Part shown: in pieces, positions 44,175 to 52,246 of the stretch
Numbering within the stretch: the first letter of the stretch is position 1
How the letters are laid out: each line of letters opens with the position of its first letter
NCBI GenBank assembly: GCA_052387855.1
Contig: JBQTIT010000018.1
Coordinates: forward strand, 101,504 to 165,503
DNA: 64,000 nt
Direction of reading: 5' to 3'
Source: CAIYZT01 sp052387855
GTDB lineage: Bacteria > Pseudomonadota > Alphaproteobacteria > Rhodobacterales > Rhodobacteraceae
The notes under the pieces: generated by a model
Seen by the model: only the letters and a program-made list of their open reading frames with translations
Databases searched by the model: none
Told to the model about the DNA's origin: nothing
Made by a program: the position numbers and the translations under genes

Positions 44175-45608
44175 TCAGAGTCCTTTGGAAACATAGGTTT
44201 GCGCGACGCGGCCAATGGCGACGATATAGGCCGCCGTGCGCAGATCGTCCACGTCGGGGCGGCTGTGCCAGATCGCGCGCATCGACTGGTAGGCGGTGCG
44301 CATCGTGTCGTCCAGACCCGAGCGGACCAGCGCCAGCTCGTCCGATCCTTGCAGGAATTTCTCCTTGAAGCCCTCGCTCAGCGTCCAGCCCATCTCGCCC
44401 GTCGCAGAGAGCCGTTCAAGCTCTTGCACCAGGATGCGCGAGCGGCCTTCCTCGGCGCGGCGCTGCATGCGGCCAAAGCGGATGTGCGACAGGTTCTTGA
44501 CCCATTCAAAATAGCTGACCGTCACCCCCCCGGCATTGGCGTACATGTCGGGGATGATGACGCATCCCTTCTTGCGCAGGATCTCGTCGGCGCCATAGGT
44601 CACGGGGCCATTGGCGGCCTCGACGATCAGCGGCGCCGTGATGCGGGCGGCGTTGCCAAGGTTGATCACGCCTTCCAGCGCGGCGGGGATCAGGATGTCG
44701 CACTCCGCCTCCAGCACCGAAGCGCCGTCGGCGACATGCCGGCCTTTGGGATATCCGGCCAGCGCGCCGTCGTGGCGGTTCATCCAGCCCCGCAGATCCT
44801 CGATGTCGATGCCGGCCTCGTTCAGGATGGCGCCGTCGCGCTCGATCACCGCGACGACGCGGGCGCCGTCCTCTTCGCTGAGAAATTTCGCGGCGTGATA
44901 GCCGACGTTGCCCAGCCCCTGAACGATGACCCGCTTGCCAGCCAGATCGCCGGACAGGTTGGCCCTGGCCACATCCTCGGCGTGGCGGAAGAACTCGCGC
45001 AGGGCGAATTGCACCCCGCGCCCCGTCGCCTCGACCCGGCCCTGGATGCCGCCAGCATGGGGCGGCTTGCCGGTGACGCAGGCCTTGGCATTGATGTCGG
45101 TGGTGTTCATCCGCGCGTATTGGTCCGCGATCCAGGCCATCTCGCGCTCGCCCGTGCCCATGTCGGGGGCGGGCACGTTCTGCGCCGGGTGGATCAGGTC
45201 GCGCTTGATCAGCTCATAGGCAAAGCGGCGGGTGATCTGTTCCATCTCATGCGCGTCCCACTGGCGCGGATCGACGCAGAGCCCGCCCTTGGACCCGCCA
45301 AAAGGCGCCTCGACCAGGGCGCATTTGTAGGTCATCAGCGCCGCCAGCGCCTCGACCTCGTCCTGGTTGACGCCCAGCGAATAGCGGATGCCGCCCTTGA
45401 CCGGCTCCATGTGTTCGGAATGGACCGAGCGGTAGCCGGTAAAGGTCTCGATCTTGCCGCGCAGGCGGACGCCGAAACGCACGGTATAGGTGGAGTTGCA
45501 GACGCGAATCTTTTCCTCAAGCCCCGGGCCCAGATCCATCAGCGCGGTGGCGCGCCGGAACATCAGGTCGACGGAATCGCGGAAACTGGGCTCGCCGGCT
45601 ACGGACAT
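44175..45608 (-). CDS. gdhA: glutamate dehydrogenase
   Basis: A 477-residue Glu/Leu/Phe/Val dehydrogenase linking glutamate and 2-oxoglutarate plus ammonia. The substrate-binding motif is VEAPFGGSKGGLCVDP with the catalytic lysine, preceded by PVKGGIRYS; QNVPAPDMGTGEREMAWIAD holds the catalytic Asp region, and the Rossmann motif is VIVQGLGNVGYHAAKFLSEE. The Asp/Glu-rich end of the second strand does not decide between NAD and NADP. GAGGGAGAG stands before tandem ATGs (45611 and 45608); the second has better spacing. The long frame upstream (to 46544) runs antisense through hom and is rejected. It is monocistronic with its own terminator. Confidence 0.95.
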   Translation of the reverse strand: MSVAGEPSFRDSVDLMFRRATALMDLGPGLEEKIRVCNSTYTVRFGVRLRGKIETFTGYRSVHSEHMEPVKGGIRYSLGVNQDEVEALAALMTYKCALVEAPFGGSKGGLCVDPRQWDAHEMEQITRRFAYELIKRDLIHPAQNVPAPDMGTGEREMAWIADQYARMNTTDINAKACVTGKPPHAGGIQGRVEATGRGVQFALREFFRHAEDVARANLSGDLAGKRVIVQGLGNVGYHAAKFLSEEDGARVVAVIERDGAILNEAGIDIEDLRGWMNRHDGALAGYPKGRHVADGASVLEAECDILIPAALEGVINLGNAARITAPLIVEAANGPVTYGADEILRKKGCVIIPDMYANAGGVTVSYFEWVKNLSHIRFGRMQRRAEEGRSRILVQELERLSATGEMGWTLSEGFKEKFLQGSDELALVRSGLDDTMRTAYQSMRAIWHSRPDVDDLRTAAYIVAIGRVAQTYVSKGL

Positions 45609-45800
45609 CATCTCTCTCCCTCGGGCCAAAGGTCGCAGTTGGGGGGCCTGCCCCCTGTGGCGGAGTTCTAGACAGGCGCCGGGCCCGAAACACCGCGCGA
45701 TTTCCGGCATATTGCACGAATTTCCGGCAAAATCACCAACTCCTTGCGCGCAGGCCGCCGGTGGTTGCCGTCCGGGCGCGGCGGGCCTAGTCTGGCGGAC

Positions 45801-45962
45801 ATGAATCCGGTCCATGCCCTGCTGCTCGTCGCCCTCACCACGGCCTGCGCCCCCTGGCCGCCCGAGGCCGCCGATCTGGACCGGCGGGCGGCGGGGCTGG
45901 AGGCCCCTGCCCTGCTGCCGCAAGCGGACCTTGTCGTGCCGGAACCGGCCCGCGAACCCTAG
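45801..45962 (+). CDS. putative small lipoprotein
   Basis: A possible 53-residue protein: hydrophobic start MNPVHALLLVALTTACAPWP with cysteine at residue 16 in a lipobox-like LTTAC (position -3 is Thr instead of the usual Leu, so non-canonical), then a Pro/Ala-rich acidic tail ending VVPEPAREP. Codon use fits the genome, but no Shine-Dalgarno is obvious. It lies between gdhA and hom, divergent from gdhA. It could be a real inner-membrane-processed lipoprotein or a chance frame. Confidence 0.45.
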   Translation: MNPVHALLLVALTTACAPWPPEAADLDRRAAGLEAPALLPQADLVVPEPAREP

Positions 45963-46047
45963 GCGGCGCAGCGGTGCCAGCCTTGCGTTGCGCCGCGCCC
46001 GAATCCGGGCTAACAGGCGCCGTGCGCCTCGCCGATGGAGTGATATC

Positions 46048-47337
46048 ATGTCAGATGCCCCGCTTCGCCTGGGACTTGCCGGCATCGGCACCGTCGGCGC
46101 CGGCGTGCTGCGCATCCTGCACGACCACGGCGAGCTGATCGCCGCGCGCGCCGGGCGGCGGATCGAGGTTGTCGCCGTCTCGGCCCGCGACCGCCACAAG
46201 GATCGCGGCGTCGATGTGTCGGCGCTGGCCTGGCATGACGACCCCGTGGCGCTGGCGCAGCGGTCCGACATCGACGTCTTCATCGAGGTGATGGGCGGGC
46301 ACGAGGGGCCGGCGCGGCTGGCGACCGAGGCCGCGATCGCGGCAGGGCACGACGTGGTCAGCGCCAACAAGGCCCTGCTGGCCCACCACGGCCAGTCCCT
46401 GGCCGAGGCGGCCGAGGCGCGCGGGGCGGTGATCCGGTTCGAGGCGGCGGTCGCGGGCGGCATCCCGGTGATCAAGGCGCTGACAGAGGGGCTCGCGGCC
46501 AACCGCATGAAGCGGGTGATGGGCGTGATGAACGGCACCTGCAACTATATCCTGACGCGGATGCAGGGCGCCGGCCTGCCCTATGAGCAGGTCTTTGAAG
46601 AGGCCCGCGCGCTGGGCTACCTTGAGGCCGACCCCAACCTTGACGTCGGCGGCATCGACGCCGGGCACAAGCTGTCGCTGCTGGCCGCGATCGCCTTTGG
46701 CACAAGGGTCGATTTCGCCTCGGTCGATCTGGAGGGCATCGGCAATGTCTCGATCGACGACATCCGGCTGGCGGCCGACATGGGCTATCGGATCAAGCTT
46801 CTGGGTGTGGCGCAGATGACCGGGCGCGGGCTGGAACAACGGATGACGCCCTGCCTCGTGCCGGCCGACAGCCCCCTTGGCCAGTTGCAGGGCGGCACCA
46901 ACATGGTGGTGCTTGAGGGCGACAGCGTCGGCCAGATCGTGCTGCGCGGTCCGGGCGCCGGCGCCGGGCCGACCGCCAGCGCGGTGATGGCCGACGTGAT
47001 CGACATCGCGCGCGGCACAAGGGTCGCGACCTTTGGCCGGCCGGCGCTGTCGCTGACCTCGGCCCCCAAGGCCAGCACCGCCAGCGCCGCGCCGCATTAT
47101 CTGCGCATGACGCTGCTCGACAAACCCGGTGCCCTGGCCAAGATCGCCACCTGCCTGGGCGAGGCCGGCGTCTCGATCGACCAGATGCGGCAGTATGGCC
47201 ATGCCGGCACCCATGCGCCGGTGCTGATCGTGACCCACAAGGCGACGCGCGACGACATCGACCACGCCATGGGCCTGTTCGCCGGAACCGGGGTGCTGGT
47301 GGGCACGCCGGTCGCGATCCGGATCGAAGAGGTCTAG
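46048..47337 (+). CDS. hom: homoserine dehydrogenase
   Basis: A 429-residue enzyme reducing aspartate semialdehyde to homoserine for threonine, methionine and isoleucine. The NAD(P) motif is LGLAGIGTVGAGVLRILHDH at the N-terminus; MNGTCNYILTRMQ and the GYLEADPNLDVGGIDAGHKL segment are the catalytic signatures; a C-terminal ACT domain (MTLLDKPGALAKIATCLGEA) suggests feedback control by threonine. Start ATG 46048 has GGAG at 7 bases. glpX follows after 90 bases, the usual Rhodobacterales order hom-glpX-recJ. Confidence 0.96.
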   Translation: MSDAPLRLGLAGIGTVGAGVLRILHDHGELIAARAGRRIEVVAVSARDRHKDRGVDVSALAWHDDPVALAQRSDIDVFIEVMGGHEGPARLATEAAIAAGHDVVSANKALLAHHGQSLAEAAEARGAVIRFEAAVAGGIPVIKALTEGLAANRMKRVMGVMNGTCNYILTRMQGAGLPYEQVFEEARALGYLEADPNLDVGGIDAGHKLSLLAAIAFGTRVDFASVDLEGIGNVSIDDIRLAADMGYRIKLLGVAQMTGRGLEQRMTPCLVPADSPLGQLQGGTNMVVLEGDSVGQIVLRGPGAGAGPTASAVMADVIDIARGTRVATFGRPALSLTSAPKASTASAAPHYLRMTLLDKPGALAKIATCLGEAGVSIDQMRQYGHAGTHAPVLIVTHKATRDDIDHAMGLFAGTGVLVGTPVAIRIEEV

Positions 47338-47427
47338 GGCCGGCCGTTAGCGTAACCAGTCTTGCAGCTTTCGGTCGGCTCTGCTTTGCGGGAATGACCG
47401 GGCCCGACCACCCACAGGAGAGCCGCC

Positions 47428-48405
47428 ATGACCGACGCTGAAACCCCAAAGCACGCCTTTCAGGACCGCCTGCTGTCACTGGGCCTGGCCCGGGTGTCAG
47501 AGGCGGCGGCGCTCGCCTCGGCGCATCTGATCGGGCGCGGCGATGAAAAGGCCGCCGACCAGGCGGCGGTCAACGCCATGCGCGAGCAGCTCAACCTTCT
47601 GGACATCAGGGGCGTCGTCGTCATCGGCGAGGGCGAGCGCGACGAGGCGCCGATGCTGTTCATCGGCGAAGAGGTCGGCACCGGCAGCGGCCCGGCGGTG
47701 GACATCGCGCTTGACCCGCTCGAAGGCACGACGCTGACGGCCAAGGACATGCCCAACGCCCTGACCGTCATCGCCATGGCCCCGCGCGGCACGCTGTTGC
47801 ACGCCCCCGATGTCTATATGGACAAGCTGGCCATCGGCCCCGGCTATGCCCCCGGCGTGGTGTCGCTGGACATGTCCCCGGCCGAGCGGGTGCGTGCCCT
47901 GGCCCGTGCCAAGGGCTGCGCGGCCGACGAGATCACGGTCTGCATCCTTGACCGGCCGCGCCACGAGGCGATGATCGCCGATGTCCGCCGCACCGGCGCC
48001 GCCATCCGCCTGATCACCGACGGCGATGTGGCCGGCGTGATCCACTGCGCCGAGGCCGCCGTGACCGGCATCGACATGTACATGGGCGCGGGCGGCGCGC
48101 CCGAGGGGGTTCTGGCCGCATCGGCGCTCAAATGCATGGGCGGGCAGATCTTTGGCCGGCTGCTGTTCCGCAGCGATGACGAGCGCGCCCGCGCCGCCAA
48201 GGCCGGGATCACCGACCTGAACCGCATCTATTCCCGCGACGACATGGTCACCGCCGATGTGATCTTTGCCGCGACCGGGGTGACGATGGGCTCGATCCTG
48301 CCGGGGATCAAGCGCGAGCCGGGCCATGTCACCACCGAGACGCTGCTGATGCGGTCCAAGACCGGATCGGTCCGCCGGATGAGCTATCGCACGCCTCTGC
48401 GCTGA
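47428..48405 (+). CDS. glpX: class II fructose-1,6-bisphosphatase
   Basis: A 325-residue GlpX-type phosphatase hydrolysing fructose-1,6-bisphosphate in gluconeogenesis. The metal and phosphate sites lie in GVVVIGEGERDEAPMLFIGE and VDIALDPLEGTTLTAKD; GAGGAPEGVLAASALKCMGG and ATGVTMGSILPGI complete the family pattern. AGGAGA stands before the ATG. It follows hom on the same strand and ends before a strong hairpin. Cytoplasmic; complete. Confidence 0.96.
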   Translation: MTDAETPKHAFQDRLLSLGLARVSEAAALASAHLIGRGDEKAADQAAVNAMREQLNLLDIRGVVVIGEGERDEAPMLFIGEEVGTGSGPAVDIALDPLEGTTLTAKDMPNALTVIAMAPRGTLLHAPDVYMDKLAIGPGYAPGVVSLDMSPAERVRALARAKGCAADEITVCILDRPRHEAMIADVRRTGAAIRLITDGDVAGVIHCAEAAVTGIDMYMGAGGAPEGVLAASALKCMGGQIFGRLLFRSDDERARAAKAGITDLNRIYSRDDMVTADVIFAATGVTMGSILPGIKREPGHVTTETLLMRSKTGSVRRMSYRTPLR

Positions 48406-48413
48406 GGCGCGCC

Positions 48414-48435
48414 GCCCCCGGTCATCGCCGGGGGC
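48414..48435. terminator. bidirectional hairpin between glpX and the barrel-protein gene
   Basis: Perfect 8-base stem GCCCCCGG / CCGGGGGC with loop TCATCG, located between two convergent genes. There is no T-run, but its position suggests termination of both. Confidence 0.55.
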
Positions 48436-48453
48436 ATGCCAGCGGCGGGACGA

Positions 48454-49086
48454 TCAGAACGCGAAACCGAAGCCGATGGTCACGAAAGGCGTGACCCAGA
48501 AATTCGCAAGATCGTCATTGATGTCGGCCACCGAGGCATCAAGGTCTGCCTGCTCGGACGGCGGAAGGGCGATCGTGGTGTCGATCGAGGCCTCGTAGGT
48601 CGCAAAGCGGCCGCCGACATCGCCGAACAGCGCAAACCCGTTGTCGAACTGATGCGCGAAACCCACCGAAAGGACCGGCGCAACCGACGATTTCTGCGCG
48701 ACCCGAAGCGTGGACGTCCCGGTAAAGGTGTTTCCGTCCAGTGTCAGGTCCGTCATTTCGGCCGTCGCGACGTAGCCGCCCATGCCCACACCCCCCGAAA
48801 CGCGAAGGGCATTGGCCCAGGGGCTGAAGTCGAGCATTAGCGTCGTGTTGGTCACGTCGATCGTGGCATCGACCATGTTGCCTTCGACATCGAAGGTGTC
48901 GCTGTAGGCGCCGAAATGCAGCGGGGCCCGCAGGCTGAACCGGTCACTCAGCCCAAAGGTCGGGGCAAGGTGGACCCCAAGGGTCGAGATCCCGGTCTCG
49001 ATCCGGAAACTTCCCCCGTCCTGCGCCGCCGCCGGGCCGACGAGGCCCAGAAGGGCCAGGGGCCCCAGGAACAAAGCCAGCTTCAT
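48454..49086 (-). CDS. predicted outer-membrane beta-barrel protein
   Basis: A 210-residue exported protein. The start (GGAGG upstream) gives the signal peptide MKLALFLGPLALLGLVGPAA, cut near AAAQDG. The mature part is a series of amphipathic beta-strands (ISTLGVHLAPTFGLSDRFSL, RVSGGVGMGGYVATAEMTDL, PVLSVGFAHQFDNGFALFGD) and ends in phenylalanine (TIGFGFAF), the signature of outer-membrane barrels of the OmpW/OmpA-barrel size class. It is inserted between glpX and recJ on the opposite strand. The function (pore, adhesion or other) cannot be told. Confidence 0.78.
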   Translation of the reverse strand: MKLALFLGPLALLGLVGPAAAQDGGSFRIETGISTLGVHLAPTFGLSDRFSLRAPLHFGAYSDTFDVEGNMVDATIDVTNTTLMLDFSPWANALRVSGGVGMGGYVATAEMTDLTLDGNTFTGTSTLRVAQKSSVAPVLSVGFAHQFDNGFALFGDVGGRFATYEASIDTTIALPPSEQADLDASVADINDDLANFWVTPFVTIGFGFAF

Positions 49087-49328
49087 GTCCAATCCTCCAC
49101 TTTTTACACATCCCGATGCCGCAATTCTTATTCGGCGCGGTCCCGGCAAGGCCACGACATTCCGCATCCCGCCCGGTCTTTTCTTTAGTCCAGTGCAAAT
49201 GGACAACAATTCCCAGCAAAGGCGCGCCCCCGGGGCCATGGCCGGCCCGCTGGGGCGCGGCGGACGGCGGCGGCACTTTTGAGCTGCGCCAGGATTTTCT
49301 TTGCCCGCCGGATGTGCAAACTGCCGCC

Positions 49329-51071
49329 ATGACCGACCGCCCCCTTCTGAACGTCGCTGCAAGCCTTACCCAGCGCCGCTGGACCGGCCCCGCCCCCGAG
49401 GCGCTGCGCCGTGCCGAGGCGATGGCGCAAGAGACGCGCCTGCCGATGGCGATCTGCCAGACCCTGGTTGCGCGCGGCGTCGCCCCGGCCGAAGCTGCCG
49501 GCTTTCTGGCCCCGCAACTGCGCGATCTGCTCCCAGACCCGATGGGCCTGCACGACATGGGCCGCGCGGCCGAGCGCCTGCTGGCGGCCGTCCGGGGCGG
49601 GCAGCGCATCGCGATCTTTGCCGATTATGACGTCGACGGCGGCGCCTCGGCCGCGCTCTTGATTACCTGGCTGGCGGCGCTGGGCCGGCAGGCCACGCTC
49701 TATGTCCCCGACCGGATCGACGAGGGCTATGGCCCCAACATTCCCGCCATGCAGGCGCTGGGCGCGGCGCATGATCTGATCCTCTGCGTCGACTGCGGCA
49801 CGCTCAGCCACGCGCCCATCGCGGCGGCGGGCTGCGATGTCGTTGTGCTTGACCATCACCTGGGCGGCACGGAGCTGCCCCCTGCGCTCGCCGTCGTCAA
49901 CCCCAACCGGCAGGACGAAGACGGCAGCCTGGCGCATCTGTGCGCCGCCTCGGTGGTCTTTCTGCTGCTGGTCGAGGCGAACCGCCGGCTCAAGGCCGAG
50001 GGCGGCCATGGGCCCGACCTGATGGCAATGCTGGATCTGGTGGCGCTGGCCACCGTGGCCGATGTGGCGCCGCTGGTCGGGGTCAACCGCGCCTTTGTGC
50101 GCCAGGGGCTCAGGGTCATGGCCCGGCGCGACCGGATCGGCCTGCGCGCCCTGGCCGATGCGGCACGGATGGATCAGGCGCCCTCGGCCCATGCGCTGGG
50201 CTTCATCCTAGGCCCGCGCGTCAATGCCGGGGGCCGGATCGGGCAGGCCGACCTGGGCGCGCGGCTGCTGGCCACCGGGTCCGAGACCGAGGCCGCCACC
50301 ATCGCCGCCCGGCTTGAGACGCTGAACGCCGAGCGGCGCGAGATCGAATCCCAGGTGCGCCAGGAGGCGCTGGCCCAGGCCGAGGCGCGCGGCACCACCG
50401 GCGCGCTGGTCTGGGCGGCCGGGGCGGGCTGGCACCCCGGCGTGGTGGGGATCGTCGCCGCGCGGCTGAAAGAGGCCTTTCACCGCCCCGCCGTGGTGAT
50501 CGGCATCGAGGCGGGCGAGGCCAAGGGCTCTGCCCGGTCGGTGAGCGGGGTCGACCTGGGCGCCTCGGTCCAGCGGCTTGAGGCAGAGGGGCTGATCACG
50601 CGCGGCGGCGGGCACAAGATGGCGGCCGGCCTGTCGATGCGGCAGGACCAGATCGCGCCGGCGATGGCGCGGCTGGCCGAGCTGCTGGCGCGGCAGGGCG
50701 CCGGCACCGGCGGACCCGAGGCGCTGCGGATCGATTCGCTGCTTTCGCCCGCCGCCGCGACGCCCGACCTGGTGGAGCAGATCGAGGCCGCGGGCCCCAT
50801 TGGCCAATCCGCCCCCGCCCCGCGCTTTGCCTTTGCGTCCCAGACCGTCGCGGCCCGGCGCGTCGGCGCGAACCATCTGAAACTGACCTTCGGCGAGCCC
50901 GGCAGCGCCGCGCGGCTGGAGGCGATGGCCTTTGGCGGCTATGACAGCCCCCTGGCCGCGCTGGACGGCGCCGGCCACCGGCTTTTCCACCTCGCGGGGC
51001 GGCTGGAGCTGAACCACTGGGGCGGGCGCGCCCGGGTGCAACTGCGCCTTGAAGACGCCGCGCCCGCCTGA
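49329..51071 (+). CDS. recJ: single-stranded-DNA-specific exonuclease RecJ
   Basis: A 580-residue 5'-3' exonuclease used in recombination and mismatch repair. The DHH-family motifs are IAIFADYDVDGGASAALLIT (motif I), LILCVDCGTLSH (II) and VVVLDHHLGGTELP (III), followed by NPNRQDEDG; the DHHA1 domain has GSARSVSGVDLGASVQRLEA and TRGGGHKMAAGLSM; an OB-fold (VGANHLKLTFGEPGSAARLE) ends the protein. ATG 49329 is the family-like start (MTDRPLLNVAASLTQRRW). It is followed by tRNA-Glu. Confidence 0.95.
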   Translation: MTDRPLLNVAASLTQRRWTGPAPEALRRAEAMAQETRLPMAICQTLVARGVAPAEAAGFLAPQLRDLLPDPMGLHDMGRAAERLLAAVRGGQRIAIFADYDVDGGASAALLITWLAALGRQATLYVPDRIDEGYGPNIPAMQALGAAHDLILCVDCGTLSHAPIAAAGCDVVVLDHHLGGTELPPALAVVNPNRQDEDGSLAHLCAASVVFLLLVEANRRLKAEGGHGPDLMAMLDLVALATVADVAPLVGVNRAFVRQGLRVMARRDRIGLRALADAARMDQAPSAHALGFILGPRVNAGGRIGQADLGARLLATGSETEAATIAARLETLNAERREIESQVRQEALAQAEARGTTGALVWAAGAGWHPGVVGIVAARLKEAFHRPAVVIGIEAGEAKGSARSVSGVDLGASVQRLEAEGLITRGGGHKMAAGLSMRQDQIAPAMARLAELLARQGAGTGGPEALRIDSLLSPAAATPDLVEQIEAAGPIGQSAPAPRFAFASQTVAARRVGANHLKLTFGEPGSAARLEAMAFGGYDSPLAALDGAGHRLFHLAGRLELNHWGGRARVQLRLEDAAPA

Positions 51072-51151
51072 CCCGCCCGGCACGATTTTCGCGCAGATTC
51101 CCTCTTGCGTCCGCGCCCCGGCCCGATTATTCACCCCCCACGAAAGACAGC

Positions 51152-51226
51152 GGCCCGTTCGTCTATCGGTTAGGACACCTGGTTTTCAACCAGGTAAGAG
51201 GGGTTCGACTCCCCTACGGGCTGCCA
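51152..51226 (+). tRNA. tRNA-Glu (anticodon TTC)
   Basis: A 75-base cloverleaf with acceptor GGCCCGT/ACGGGCT (first pair G-T), D-stem GTCT/GGAC, anticodon stem CCTGG/CCAGG, anticodon TTC at 51185-51187, T-stem GGGG/CCCC around TTCGACT, discriminator G and an encoded CCA. It lies 80 bases past recJ. Confidence 0.97.
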
Positions 51227-51294
51227 CCTTCCTCCGCTAAGATATTGGAACGCATGGGGTTGCAAGCGCCCGTCCGTGTTACGGGGCAACCGGA

Positions 51295-51319
51295 AGCGGC
51301 CGCTTCTCGCGCGGCCGCT
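51295..51319. terminator. bidirectional hairpin between tRNA-Glu and malG
   Basis: Perfect 9-base stem AGCGGCCGC / GCGGCCGCT with a 7-base loop, between convergent tRNA-Glu and the mal operon end; followed on the plus strand by GTCGAATTT. Confidence 0.6.
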
Positions 51320-51346
51320 GTCGAATTTCCGGCGTGTAACCCCCCC

Positions 51347-52237
51347 CTACCCCTTGACCGCCCCATCCCCCAGGCCCCGCACCAGGAACCGCTGGGCGAA
51401 CAGGAACACCACCGTGATCGGCAGGCCTGACAGGATGGCGGCGGCGGCGAAGTCGCCCCAGAGGTAGCGGAACTCGTTCAGGTACAGCCGCGAGCCGACC
51501 GCGAGCGTCATCTTGCTTTCCGACCGGATCAGCACCGAGGCGATGGGGTAATCATTGATGAACCCGATGAAGGCCAGCACAAAGACCACCGCCATGATCG
51601 GCACCGCCAGCGGCAGAAAGATGAACCGAAAGGTCTGCCAGGGCGTCGCGCCGTCGATCGCGGCGGCCTTGTCCAGCGCGGTGTCGATGCCGTCGAAATA
51701 GCCCTTGATGGTCCAGATGTGCAGGGTGACCCCGGCCAGGTAGATCACGACCAGCGCCACATGGCTGTCCAGGCCCATCAGCGGCGTCACCTCGCCCAGG
51801 GCGTCAAAGATGGCGTAGATCGCCACCAGGGCCAGCGTGGTGGGGAACATCTGCACCAGGAACAGCCCGTCCAGCAGCGCCGCCTTGCCCCGGATCCGGA
51901 TGCGGCTGAAGGCATAGGCCGAGATGGTCGAGATGGCCAGCACGCCAAGCCCGGCGATCATGCCGATCTTGACCGAGTTCCACATCCACAAGAGCACCGG
52001 ATAGGGCGGCTCGATGACCGTGCCATCGGCGCGCGTCCAGTCCAGCCCAAAGGCCAGCGCCCAATGCTCCAGCGTCGGCTCGCGCGGGATCAGATCGCCC
52101 GTGGTGAAGTTGCCGGCGCGAAAGCTGATCGAGATGATCGACAGAAAGGGGAACAGGATCAGCGCGAGGAACACGATCAGAAAGGCATGGGCGAGGATCT
52201 TCTTGCGGCGCAGGGCGCGGGGGTTCTCGACGATCAT
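51347..52237 (-). CDS. malG: maltose/alpha-glucoside ABC transporter permease MalG
   Basis: A 296-residue inner-membrane permease with six membrane segments. The N-terminus (AHAFLIVFLALILFPFLSII) is the first helix; the cytoplasmic EAA loop is DGATPWQTFRFIFLPLAVPI; the last helix is ILSGLPITVVFLFAQRFLV, and the C-terminal VRGLGDGAVKG is the MalG-type tail that reaches the MalK interface. It resembles the enteric MalG. It is the last gene of alpha-glucosidase-malE-malF-malG, 9 bases after malF. Confidence 0.9.
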   Translation of the reverse strand: MIVENPRALRRKKILAHAFLIVFLALILFPFLSIISISFRAGNFTTGDLIPREPTLEHWALAFGLDWTRADGTVIEPPYPVLLWMWNSVKIGMIAGLGVLAISTISAYAFSRIRIRGKAALLDGLFLVQMFPTTLALVAIYAIFDALGEVTPLMGLDSHVALVVIYLAGVTLHIWTIKGYFDGIDTALDKAAAIDGATPWQTFRFIFLPLAVPIMAVVFVLAFIGFINDYPIASVLIRSESKMTLAVGSRLYLNEFRYLWGDFAAAAILSGLPITVVFLFAQRFLVRGLGDGAVKG

Positions 52238-52246
52238 CTTGCGCTC

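Noticed and set aside
45609..46544. Upstream extension of the gdhA frame
   Set aside because: It would be antisense to hom and the small lipoprotein gene. GDH family starts and a Shine-Dalgarno support 45608.
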